From CAKOSP01 sp964369845 (GTDB taxonomy: Bacteria; Bacillota_I; Bacilli_A; RF39; UBA660), in the NCBI GenBank assembly GCA_964369845.1, contig CAYJFJ010000018.1:1-26176 (forward strand): a DNA stretch of 26,176 nt. Direction: 5' to 3'. The translations under genes and the position numbers were made by a program. The notes beneath the pieces are model-generated. The model was not told where the DNA came from and searched no databases. It saw nothing but the letters and a program-made list of their open reading frames with translations. This document shows, piece by piece, positions 7,606 to 15,029 of this stretch (positions within the stretch are counted from its first letter, which is position 1; every line of letters begins with the position of its first letter).

Positions 7606-9393
7606 TTATAAGCCTCCACCTGAACCAAAAGAATCTAGTTCTTCGGGAGTAACTACCACATTGATTTGCATTCTTCTATTACCACAAACAAATAATGCTC
7701 TTCCTTGATCATAGTATTTAACACTTTCTTTTTCAGATTCGTTTAAATCTATTAATTTCGATAAGTCATCTACTGCTTGTTTTTTTAGATTCATTACTAA
7801 ATAATATGCAGCATTATCAAATATTGCTTTACCATGCATAAGTACTGATGGATCTGCAAAATCTGTTGGTTGCTGAGTTATTATAATAGTTCCTGTATTA
7901 TATTTTCTACTTCTTCTTTGAATTTGTGCTAAGAACTCTGCTCCTAGTTCATTTTTTCCTGAAAGTAATATATGAGCTTCATCTACCATCATAACTGTGT
8001 TAATATCTTTATCTAAACATAGGCCCCATGCATATTTTAATATGTTGAAAAATAATGCATTTTTAATATTTACATCACTATTCATTAGTTCTCTTATGTT
8101 AAATACAATAAAATCAGTTTCTATCCTCAAAGTTGTATGACCTGTAAAATAGTATCTAAGTTCTTTTACTAAAGGTCTTACTTTAAGTTCTAATCTTTCC
8201 ATTACATCTCTTTCATGAGTTGCATCTGTGATTGATAATAATCTTCCTTTAATAGTTGCATACACATCATCAAATGTTGGAAAGTCTCTACTAGTAAGTT
8301 CTAGAAAATTCGTTTGAAAGTCAATTTTAAATCTTTTATAAGTATCTTGAACTACTTCACTAAACATTGTTAACACATCTTCTTCAATTGATGGAGAATA
8401 GTATTTCATAAATGCTTTTAACTGCTGAATAGTTCTAGTCAAAACCGTATAACCAAGACCTTGAGCTATTTCTTCATCATCTGTATCAATAACTATTTCT
8501 AGTGGATTTATCATACCGAAATCTCCACCTTTACCAAGGTCTAGAAAATCTCCTCCCATGGCATTAGTCATTTCTTCAAGTTCACCCTCTGGGTCAATTG
8601 CTACAATTTTAAGCCCATTTCTTATATGTGTTCTAAGCAGTAATTTAGCTGCTGTTGATTTACCTGAACCAGAAGTTCCTAATAAAATAACATTCGCATT
8701 ATTTCTATTGCTTTCTTTTCTTTCTTGATATAAAAATTGATTAAATAATACAACTCCACCAGAATAATCTACTCCTAAAAGTGTAGAATTCCCTGGATCT
8801 TTAATACTATCAAATACAAACGGATACATTGCAGCTACTGTAATTGATGGTATAGGCGTTCCTATTCTTTTTTCTATATCTTGTGCAGGGAAAATAGGTA
8901 GTATAGATTTTAATGCTTTTTCTTGTTCAAACATTAAAGCAACACCTCTTAGGCCCATTCCTTCAAGATATCCTCTTAGTTCCATTTTTCTAAGTTCCAA
9001 CTCTTCTTTACTTGAACCAGTAACCATTATATGAAGCTGAAAATCAAATATTCTAGTTTGCGTTGCTGCAAGCATAGATACAAATTGTTCTTGTGATTCA
9101 TAATCAAGTCTGATTCTTTCTTGAATAGTTTGGTCTTTTTCTGTTTGATATCTTCTTTTTAAATCAGCAATTTCTTTATTAAGCATTTTTCTTAACATTT
9201 CAAATGGAATAGGAATATGTTTAATTGCTACTTTAACTCCAGGTAAATTTATCAAATCACTTAAATATCCAGGATAAATATTTTTAGGAAAAGTAACTAT
9301 AGTAAGTATAGTTGAATATTTAGATCCAAAATTAAACTCGGTAGGTTTAAATTCTATCCCTTTTGGGGCTACTTCACTTTTAAATCTTGGCAT
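7606..9393 (-). CDS. VirB4/TrsE-family T4SS ATPase
   Basis: A 595-residue motor ATPase of the type IV secretion system, acting at the cytoplasmic face with the inner-membrane subunits. Residues 1-180 continue the VirB4 N-terminal domain and residues 200-590 are the RecA-like motor. Walker A (GTSGSGKS) is at 239-246, AIDPEGE near 265, Walker B (MMVDEAHILL) near 468-477, and the ITQQP motif follows near 500. All catalytic elements look intact. It is shorter than one-piece VirB4 proteins because the first ~190 residues are encoded by the preceding gene; its ATG follows that gene's stop after a single base, in a different frame. Such a D+E arrangement resembles TrsD-TrsE of staphylococcal conjugative plasmids, so the split is probably normal rather than a fresh frameshift. 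Identification as VirB4 is firm. Confidence 0.94.
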   Translation of the reverse strand: MPRFKSEVAPKGIEFKPTEFNFGSKYSTILTIVTFPKNIYPGYLSDLINLPGVKVAIKHIPIPFEMLRKMLNKEIADLKRRYQTEKDQTIQERIRLDYESQEQFVSMLAATQTRIFDFQLHIMVTGSSKEELELRKMELRGYLEGMGLRGVALMFEQEKALKSILPIFPAQDIEKRIGTPIPSITVAAMYPFVFDSIKDPGNSTLLGVDYSGGVVLFNQFLYQERKESNRNNANVILLGTSGSGKSTAAKLLLRTHIRNGLKIVAIDPEGELEEMTNAMGGDFLDLGKGGDFGMINPLEIVIDTDDEEIAQGLGYTVLTRTIQQLKAFMKYYSPSIEEDVLTMFSEVVQDTYKRFKIDFQTNFLELTSRDFPTFDDVYATIKGRLLSITDATHERDVMERLELKVRPLVKELRYYFTGHTTLRIETDFIVFNIRELMNSDVNIKNALFFNILKYAWGLCLDKDINTVMMVDEAHILLSGKNELGAEFLAQIQRRSRKYNTGTIIITQQPTDFADPSVLMHGKAIFDNAAYYLVMNLKKQAVDDLSKLIDLNESEKESVKYYDQGRALFVCGNRRMQINVVVTPEELDSFGSGGGL

Positions 9394-9394
9394 A

Positions 9395-9955
9395 TTACAT
9401 CACCGTCCCAACTGTAGTATTTTCTCCATCATTTAAGAAGTTATCTAAAATCATTCTTAAATCATCATTACTAGTTTGACTAGAGTGAAGTCCACTGTTA
9501 GCTAAACCAGATATCATGTTATGTAGTTTCTTTTGAATAAGTTCCATTCTTTTTTCTTTAAATAATAAGAAGTATTCAGTATCTACTACATTATACTCAG
9601 AGCTCATAAACATATTTCCTTTGTTTATGTCTTGAACTATTAACTTTTTTCTCATCGGATCAGTTTCTTTAGAATACATTATTTGTAATCTTGATAAGTA
9701 TACACTTATATCTACTGGTCTATCTGCTATTAAAAGCCAAAATTCATAATCAATTGAGTTATAAAAAGTTTGTAATCTATTTATAACACTATTTTGAGCA
9801 GCTTCTTCTAGTATAAATATATTTTTAGGAACAACTTTAACTCCAGTAACTATTTCGCCACTATCAAGCTGTATCATTCCATTCATTATTTGCTTAACTG
9901 GTAACCAATCTTCCGCAAATACTTGCTTTTGAACATTATCATTTTTATTCTTCAT
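9395..9955 (-). CDS. TrsD-like protein, detached VirB4 N-terminal region
   Basis: 186 residues resembling the opening of Gram-positive VirB4/TraE proteins: EDWLPVKQIMNGMIQLDSGEIVTGVKVVPKNI, a short beta-rich domain, then helices. The protein has no membrane helix and no nucleotide-binding motif, so alone it cannot be an ATPase; it most likely pairs with the next protein to complete the VirB4 N-terminal domain that contacts VirB3/PrgI. Its start overlaps the end of the PrgI-like gene by 11 nt and its stop is one base before the VirB4 ATG, so the three are translationally coupled. The TrsD analogy is based on order and size. A frameshifted single VirB4 is the alternative, but the clean stop-start junction speaks against it. 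Confidence 0.75.
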   Translation of the reverse strand: MKNKNDNVQKQVFAEDWLPVKQIMNGMIQLDSGEIVTGVKVVPKNIFILEEAAQNSVINRLQTFYNSIDYEFWLLIADRPVDISVYLSRLQIMYSKETDPMRKKLIVQDINKGNMFMSSEYNVVDTEYFLLFKEKRMELIQKKLHNMISGLANSGLHSSQTSNDDLRMILDNFLNDGENTTVGTVM

Positions 9956-10247
9956 GTATACACCAACCTTTCCATAAGTATCTTCTTTGAGTAAAGAAGA
10001 AAGAAAATATATTTGTTAATAACTGTAGCATATTATGGTAATACGGTACCGGTAGCACCAGAAAACCAGTAATCATTACAGGTATTAACATCATAATCAT
10101 TTGACCAAAACTTGGATTTTGGAATATCAACAGTACAATCAATGTTACTGCGCATCCAGATCCAAATAATATCAAATCTATTGGAGTAAAGAATCCCAAA
10201 ATCAATTGAGATTTTTTACTATTTGCTGGTATTAAGTATCTATCCAC
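9945..10247 (-). CDS. PrgI/VirB3-like T4SS inner-membrane protein
   Basis: A 100-residue membrane protein of the PrgI/TrsC family, the VirB3 equivalent of Gram-positive T4SS, which docks to VirB4. It opens MDRYLIPANSKKSQLILGFFTPIDLILFG, the typical PrgI form (short N-terminus, then two close helices at about 20-40 and 47-72), and ends with FFFTQRRYLWKGW. The start codon is GTG at 10247. The gene lies 26 nt after the VirB6-like stop and overlaps the TrsD-like gene. Family, size and position agree. Confidence 0.85.
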   Translation of the reverse strand: MDRYLIPANSKKSQLILGFFTPIDLILFGSGCAVTLIVLLIFQNPSFGQMIMMLIPVMITGFLVLPVPYYHNMLQLLTNIFSFFFTQRRYLWKGWCIHEE

Positions 10248-10273
10248 TATTTATCACTTTCCCTTTATTACTT

Positions 10274-12658
10274 TTATTCCTCTTTTTTTCTACTTTCAAC
10301 TTCACGTTTTTTTCTAGCTAATTCTGCCATGTTACTGTTTGTTAATGATTCGAAACCAATTTTAACTTGGTCTATATTATCGTATAGAGTAGAGTTCGGA
10401 CCAGCTACTTCACCGATAGGTACAATTTCTTTCTCACCCATGTTACTTTGGCCACTACTTACTAAATTTTCAATTTTTTCTCTAGCATTTTTATACGCTG
10501 CTGAATTTTCTTTTGTGTAACTTTCTAAATCAACTAAATTTTGTTTTCCTTCTTCTAAAATTCTTATTGCCCCTTTATCTTTTAACTGCTCTCTCATCTT
10601 AATTTTTTCATTATCACTTAATGTTAAAAATGTTGCGTAGTCCATACCTTCAAGAGATGCGACTATTCTGTCGTAACCATCTTTCTCTGCATACTGAGTC
10701 TTAATGAATTTTTTCAATGTTCTCTCATAGTGACCTATTTGATCCTCGTAAACAGCTTTGAACTGTGCTAATTCTTCAGCAGATTTTATTGTTTGCATTG
10801 TTCCTGATGCATCTTTTAATTGAATTTCGTTAAGCGTAGGATCTCCACTTTCTTCTCTAACTGCTGCTAATTTAGTTTCCCATTTTTCTTCTTTTAAATT
10901 TGAAAAATGAAGCTTCATTCCGGATAGTGAAACATTTTTAACACCTGTTGCTTCTTCAAAAATATTTTCATTTGCTGAAAATGTCCCTCTTGCAACAGCA
11001 CTATCAACCTTATCTTCGTACCCCTTTATGAAAGCTTGTGAATTTTTTAAAAATTCTTGTTCTTTTTCAAGACTTTCATAAGAAACATCTCGACCTATAG
11101 CATTATTAAAATCATACATTGCATCCTCGAAACGTCCTAAGGTACCTCGCTGAAAAGCATTTTTATTTTCTCCATACTTGGATAAATATCTTGCTTTCTT
11201 GTTCGCTCTACTTGCTTTTGCTGCATAAGCATCACTCATTGCACTTAAGCGGCCTTTTTTTAAATCACCAAAACTTTTAGCACTCCAATTTTTCTTAGCG
11301 GTTCTAGCTCCAGCTGAAGTCCCTCCAGCTACTGCACTTTTTGTCTTATCCCACCAGTTACCTTCTTTAGTGTTCCAGTTCTTAGCTCCAGCGATAAGTC
11401 CACCTTTTGCAATAGAACCTATTTTCGATCCTGGTGTAAATCTGTCGCTTAAACCTTTTAAACCTAAATTCATATTTCCAGATTTAATACCAGTTAATTC
11501 TTCTATGAATTTTGGCATTTCTTTAACGAAATAAAGTACAGCAAATATTAATATTATATTCGCTATGAAACTTAAACTTCCAAATGTTGATATAATACTA
11601 GGTATTTTATCAATAATAAATACCGCTATTGCCATTGTTGCTACTCTTATGAATATTTCAAAATAAATAGCCAATGTTTTTTTAATATAATTACTTAACA
11701 TATCTTTATTTTGAGGTAATATACTCATAAATATTGGTAGTGGTGCTATCATTTGAATCAGTGATAATTTAATTGCTCTTACTGCCATATCAAATGTAAA
11801 TAATGCTAACATATATAGTACAAATGCTCCAGCTATAAACGAAATGAACATCATGTAATCCATTTCACCTGCAGTATAATTTTCTAAGAATGGTCTTAAT
11901 AAATTATAATCACCCGTTGCTATTACCATAGCATTTGCATCTGACCAAGTAAATTCAGTTGTTTCACTTAATAAACTACAAGCACCTTGTATAAATGTCG
12001 GTAAAATTACCAATCCTAATGGACCAGAAACAATGAAGCCTGTTGCTGCTGTTACTGCATTTAAAATTAAACCTGTCCCACTATTTAAATCAAAAACTTC
12101 ACATATCCAAGCAGCTTCAGAGTCTGCCACTACCATTTCAGGATTAACATAGTCCTTAGGTCTTAAAAAAGAGTTATAAACTGTTAGTGAAAATTCTCTT
12201 CCAGCATATTCATTTACCGTTATACCACTGTCTTCAAGTGCTTGGTGAAACTCTTCAGTTTGTACTTCTTCACCTAATATAAGGTTACCTATAACATTTT
12301 GACCTAGAACTGCTCCTTGTATTCCATATAATACATCAAATACAAAAGGAAGAACTAAAATAGCAACGAATGCTATAATTATTCTTTTAAAAATTTCAAA
12401 TCCACCTGCTTTATTTTTACTGTCTGGATTAATTACATTTAAAAGTAAGGTATAAGTTATCATAAATAGAGCTATAATACCTACTATAGCAAAAATAGAT
12501 CCAGTTATATCAGATATTATACTGCTATTTAAAAATTCTGCTTGAGCAAACTCAAAAAATAGTGCGTACATTCCCGAAATCATAGGAAATATTATTGCAT
12601 CTATCGTAAATGATATTTCTGCTAACAAACCTACTAATGAATCTCCTATTATGTCCAT
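10274..12658 (-). CDS. VirB6/TrsL-like polytopic channel protein with long cytosolic tail
   Basis: 794 residues. The first ~390 contain about six to eight hydrophobic helices (roughly 8-38, 50-75, 88-112, 195-230, 270-320, 330-385), matching the VirB6/TrbL/TrsL channel component of T4SS. A cysteine-containing loop (near 183 and 226) lies between helices. The remaining ~400 residues are hydrophilic: a Gly/Lys/Ala-rich basic stretch (about 415-490) and then charged, coiled-coil-like helices to the end, ending KKREVESRKKEE. Such a tail probably faces the cytoplasm and could contact the coupling protein, the ATPase or substrates (inference). AAAGGAGG precedes the ATG at a good distance. It is the second gene of the unit, after the pilin-like subunit. 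Confidence 0.85.
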   Translation of the reverse strand: MDIIGDSLVGLLAEISFTIDAIIFPMISGMYALFFEFAQAEFLNSSIISDITGSIFAIVGIIALFMITYTLLLNVINPDSKNKAGGFEIFKRIIIAFVAILVLPFVFDVLYGIQGAVLGQNVIGNLILGEEVQTEEFHQALEDSGITVNEYAGREFSLTVYNSFLRPKDYVNPEMVVADSEAAWICEVFDLNSGTGLILNAVTAATGFIVSGPLGLVILPTFIQGACSLLSETTEFTWSDANAMVIATGDYNLLRPFLENYTAGEMDYMMFISFIAGAFVLYMLALFTFDMAVRAIKLSLIQMIAPLPIFMSILPQNKDMLSNYIKKTLAIYFEIFIRVATMAIAVFIIDKIPSIISTFGSLSFIANIILIFAVLYFVKEMPKFIEELTGIKSGNMNLGLKGLSDRFTPGSKIGSIAKGGLIAGAKNWNTKEGNWWDKTKSAVAGGTSAGARTAKKNWSAKSFGDLKKGRLSAMSDAYAAKASRANKKARYLSKYGENKNAFQRGTLGRFEDAMYDFNNAIGRDVSYESLEKEQEFLKNSQAFIKGYEDKVDSAVARGTFSANENIFEEATGVKNVSLSGMKLHFSNLKEEKWETKLAAVREESGDPTLNEIQLKDASGTMQTIKSAEELAQFKAVYEDQIGHYERTLKKFIKTQYAEKDGYDRIVASLEGMDYATFLTLSDNEKIKMREQLKDKGAIRILEEGKQNLVDLESYTKENSAAYKNAREKIENLVSSGQSNMGEKEIVPIGEVAGPNSTLYDNIDQVKIGFESLTNSNMAELARKKREVESRKKEE

Positions 12659-12685
12659 ATATTATACCTCCTTTACTTTTTATTT

Positions 12686-13141
12686 TTATTGAAATAAATC
12701 ACTTTTCATATTTATATCGTTTATTTCATTTGTGCATTTTCCCGAAGTAGGATCCAAAACACAACTTGTACATACCGTGAAGTCATTTAAATTATCTTCA
12801 GAAATGTTGTTACTAAATAAATCAATAACAGTGTTTAGTAACGTAGGAATTATAAAAATGATTACTCCAAATATAAATCTATAAACAAGTTTTTTTAGTG
12901 ATGTATCCATATCTTTTTGATCACCACTCATAACAGCTTTACCAAATTCAAGAGATGCTAAAATCACTATAATTAAAGGTACTACTATTTTAGCAACAGT
13001 TATTGTATATCCAACTATTCTAAAAGCATATAGTGCTTCTGATTGACATAAATAAACTTTTTCTGCTCCATCAGCAGATACATTTATAAAAACTAAATTT
13101 AGTAATAAAGCAAAACTCGCTAAACTTATTATTTTTTTCAT
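12686..13141 (-). CDS. VirB2/TrbC-like T4SS pilin-type subunit
   Basis: The ATG at 13141 (151 residues) is preferred to the upstream in-frame GTG at 13153, because that GTG lies inside the GTGGAG ribosome-binding site. Residues 1-22 are a signal peptide (cleavage after VSA). The mature part has two long hydrophobic helices (about 38-60 and 75-100) separated by a short loop with SGDQKDMDTSLKKL, the layout of VirB2/TrbC-like subunits of Gram-positive T4SS. Four cysteines are present: one before the first helix (about Cys32) and three in the exported tail (VCTSC, then GKC), which could form disulfides. It is the first gene of the T4SS unit, with an extended -10 just upstream, and probably the most highly expressed subunit. 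Its size is larger than classical pilins because of the Cys-rich tail. Confidence 0.82.
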   Translation of the reverse strand: MKKIISLASFALLLNLVFINVSADGAEKVYLCQSEALYAFRIVGYTITVAKIVVPLIIVILASLEFGKAVMSGDQKDMDTSLKKLVYRFIFGVIIFIIPTLLNTVIDLFSNNISEDNLNDFTVCTSCVLDPTSGKCTNEINDINMKSDLFQ

Positions 13142-13161
13142 TATTATCTCCACTCATTGAA

Positions 13162-13170
13162 ATTATAACA
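13162..13170 (-). promoter_or_regulatory. Extended -10 promoter of the virB2-virB4 unit
   Basis: The minus strand reads TGTTATAAT, 20 nt before the pilin ATG, behind a run of twelve As that could act as an UP-like element. There is no convincing -35 (TGGTGC at 17 nt). The sequence is the same 17-bp block as before the SpoIID/P60 gene. Confidence 0.5.
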
Positions 13171-13198
13171 TATTTTTTTTTTTTGCACCACTTATTTG

Positions 13199-13219
13199 AT
13201 GATTTTTTACTAAAATCAT
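13199..13219. promoter_or_regulatory. Inverted repeat in the divergent T4SS / Ig-protein intergenic region
   Basis: ATGATTTT (13199-13206) and AAAATCAT (13212-13219) form a perfect 8-bp inverted repeat with a 5-nt spacer between the two divergent genes. It has operator-like form, but in such AT-rich sequence chance cannot be excluded. Confidence 0.3.
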
Positions 13220-13290
13220 AACTATTATATTCTATATTACTTTAATTTTTTTTAACATTATGATATTATATTGAATAAGGAGAGCGTTAT

Positions 13291-14277
13291 ATGGCAAAAA
13301 AATATTTTAAAGATAAAGTTTATAACAGAAAAAGAAATAGAATTACTCTTATTATAATTATAATATGTGTTATTGGTATTATAGGTTGTTTTTTATTCGT
13401 AACATTCCTATCAAAAAACAAAGATATAAGTTATAAAATTAGAGAAGAAATTAATGTTGAAATTAATGGTGATTATCCAAATAGTGAAGTATTATTTACT
13501 GATTTAACTGGAGTTAAAGAAAGTGATATAGATGTTAATTACGATGATGTAGATATTACTACTTTAGGAGAGTACACAGCAGAGGTGAAAATAGCAGGTA
13601 ATAAACACGATATTATTGTAAATATAATTGATGAAACTAAACCTAGTCTTGAATTAAAAGAAGTTAATATTGCCGTTGGTGGTACTTATAGTTTAGAAGA
13701 TTTTATTAGTAAATGCTCAGATAACTCAAAAGAAGAATGTACTTTAGATTTTTCTAAAACATCTTTAGATTCAAACGGAAACCAAATTGATTATACTTCT
13801 TATTCTATTGAAGGTTCTTATGATATCAAAATTGATGCTAAAGATTCTTCTGGAAACGTTTCTACAAAAACTACTAAATTAATTATTGGAGAAGTAGAAG
13901 ATACTGAACCTGTTTATTGTCCTCATGGTAATTTAGAATATAATAATGAAGCTATACTTGCAATAATTGTTGGTGTTAATAACTGTGCTGTTGATTTAGA
14001 TAATTATGAAAATGATGATGTATTAGTAGGCATTAACTCTATAATTGATACTGAAACTGAAAAAATTAAAAAGGATATAGATGTTTTAAATGATTTAGTT
14101 GGAAATATTAAAATTAACAGAACTGTTACACCTATACTTAATAATGATGGTGTAGGTTTTGTAGGATATTCACTTTATATTGAAGCATTTGAAGGTAATG
14201 GCGAAACTATTGTTAAATACTATCTTAACTTAGATGGTGAAAGAGTTTTCAGTGAAAACCCTCATAACTTAAAATAA
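13291..14277 (+). CDS. Single-pass membrane protein with Ig-like domains, divergent from T4SS
   Basis: 328 residues, not assignable to a named protein. A basic cytosolic start (1-17) is followed by one membrane helix (about 18-42) and an exported part. Residues about 55-112 and 113-202 look like two Ig/cadherin-like beta domains; the second has the DETKPSLEL...GTYSLEDF...DSSGNVS pattern of HYR/DUF5011-type modules. Residues 205-328 form a further alpha-beta domain with a Cys pair (near 210 and 232). GGAG lies before the ATG. It is the only plus-strand gene in this region, starts 149 nt from the pilin gene in a shared control region, and ends at a bidirectional hairpin. Its placement suggests a surface or assembly partner of the T4SS, but that is inference. 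Confidence 0.7.
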   Translation: MAKKYFKDKVYNRKRNRITLIIIIICVIGIIGCFLFVTFLSKNKDISYKIREEINVEINGDYPNSEVLFTDLTGVKESDIDVNYDDVDITTLGEYTAEVKIAGNKHDIIVNIIDETKPSLELKEVNIAVGGTYSLEDFISKCSDNSKEECTLDFSKTSLDSNGNQIDYTSYSIEGSYDIKIDAKDSSGNVSTKTTKLIIGEVEDTEPVYCPHGNLEYNNEAILAIIVGVNNCAVDLDNYENDDVLVGINSIIDTETEKIKKDIDVLNDLVGNIKINRTVTPILNNDGVGFVGYSLYIEAFEGNGETIVKYYLNLDGERVFSENPHNLK

Positions 14278-14293
14278 TTTATTCATTCAAAAA

Positions 14294-14325
14294 AAAACAT
14301 ATCACTAGTGTGATGTGTTTTTTAT
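14294..14325. terminator. Bidirectional terminator between convergent genes
   Basis: AAAACATATCAC (14294-14305) pairs with GTGATGTGTTTT (14310-14321), with one wobble and a TAGT loop, flanked by an A-tract on the left and T-tract on the right. It serves the plus-strand Ig protein and the minus-strand thioredoxin-like gene. Confidence 0.75.
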
Positions 14326-14963
14326 TTTTTTGTTATTTTTTTCTTTGGCATCATGTAATAATACATTCCACCTGCAATTACGCATACGCTTGCAACAGCT
14401 ATCAATACTATTATAAGTGTATTAGAATTTTCTTTAGGTGTTTCAGATGATCCACTAGATAGTAAAAATGTTTTATCTAACTCGAATCCTCCATTATACA
14501 CTAAACCTTCTTCTTCTGTAGCTTCTTCTAAAGATTCTACGTTGTCAATGTTATCTTTGTTTATTAAAGGGTTTACTATGTCAGTATTATCTTTTGCACT
14601 ATATAAATCTAATGCTTTTTGAATTGTTCCTTCTCCATTATATCCTACGATATATTCATCTCCAATAACTACAAATGGAACTCCTACACTTCCAATACCT
14701 AAATCTTCTGTTATTTGTTCTTTTATTGCACTATTTGTTTGATTATACCAAGTTTCTAATAATATTACATTCATGTAATCATCATAGGTATCTCCTTGGT
14801 CATTTATATAACTTACAAGCTCTTCACAGTATCCACAGCCATCTCCTCTAAATATATATACATTTACTTTTTCTGCATCTGTAACTTCAGGAACTGTTAT
14901 TGCAGCTACATTACTTGTTGTAAAAATTGTTAATATTGTTAATATTGTTAATATTTTTTTCAT
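14322..14963 (-). CDS. Membrane-tethered extracytoplasmic thioredoxin-fold protein (CGYC)
   Basis: The start is ATG at 14963 (213 residues); the in-frame GTG 12 nt upstream is part of the GTGGAGG ribosome-binding site. Order: signal peptide (about 1-20); thioredoxin-like domain (about 28-125) with the redox motif CGYC after VYIFRGDG and the cis-Pro loop GVPFVVIGD; linker; C-terminal membrane helix (about 180-203) with a KKKITKK end. It would act outside the membrane as a thiol-disulfide oxidoreductase. It is a paralog of the next gene upstream. It has its own promoter and ends at a bidirectional terminator. The nearby T4SS pilin with four cysteines is a possible client (inference from proximity). 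Fold and location are well supported; oxidant versus reductant is unknown. Confidence 0.82.
   Translation of the reverse strand: MKKILTILTILTIFTTSNVAAITVPEVTDAEKVNVYIFRGDGCGYCEELVSYINDQGDTYDDYMNVILLETWYNQTNSAIKEQITEDLGIGSVGVPFVVIGDEYIVGYNGEGTIQKALDLYSAKDNTDIVNPLINKDNIDNVESLEEATEEEGLVYNGGFELDKTFLLSSGSSETPKENSNTLIIVLIAVASVCVIAGGMYYYMMPKKKITKK
14926..14960 (-). repeat. 9-bp tandem repeats in a signal-peptide coding region
   Basis: GTTAATATT occurs about four times in direct succession, coding for the LTILTILTI hydrophobic core of the signal peptide. The paralogous gene at 15602 has two similar units. Copy number can slip in frame. Confidence 0.7.
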
Positions 14964-14979
14964 TTTTTCCTCCACTAAA

Positions 14980-15008
14980 ATTATACATTATTATATAAAA
15001 AAAAGCAA
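14980..15008 (-). promoter_or_regulatory. Promoter of the CGYC thioredoxin-like gene
   Basis: TTGCTT (15003-15008) and TATAAT (14980-14985) are 17 nt apart. The -35 box is the 3' arm of the preceding gene's terminator, a tight overlap. Confidence 0.5.
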
Positions 15009-15021
15009 CACATGATTGCTT
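15001..15021 (-). terminator. Terminator after the CSAC thioredoxin-like gene
   Basis: The minus strand has AAGCAA, a 7-nt loop and TTGCTT, then six more Us (eight-T run), 8 nt after the stop at 15030. The stem is short but followed by a good U-tract. Confidence 0.6.
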
Positions 15022-15029
15022 AAGATATT

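Noticed and set aside
9391..9397. Sequencing-error frameshift in a single virB4
   Set aside because: The stop and start codons are neatly placed one base apart, and a similar two-gene arrangement (TrsD-TrsE) is known; kept as an alternative only.
2543..13141. Complete integrative conjugative element
   Set aside because: No relaxase, integrase, excisionase, oriT-like repeat or flanking direct repeats were found; only the channel genes are supported.
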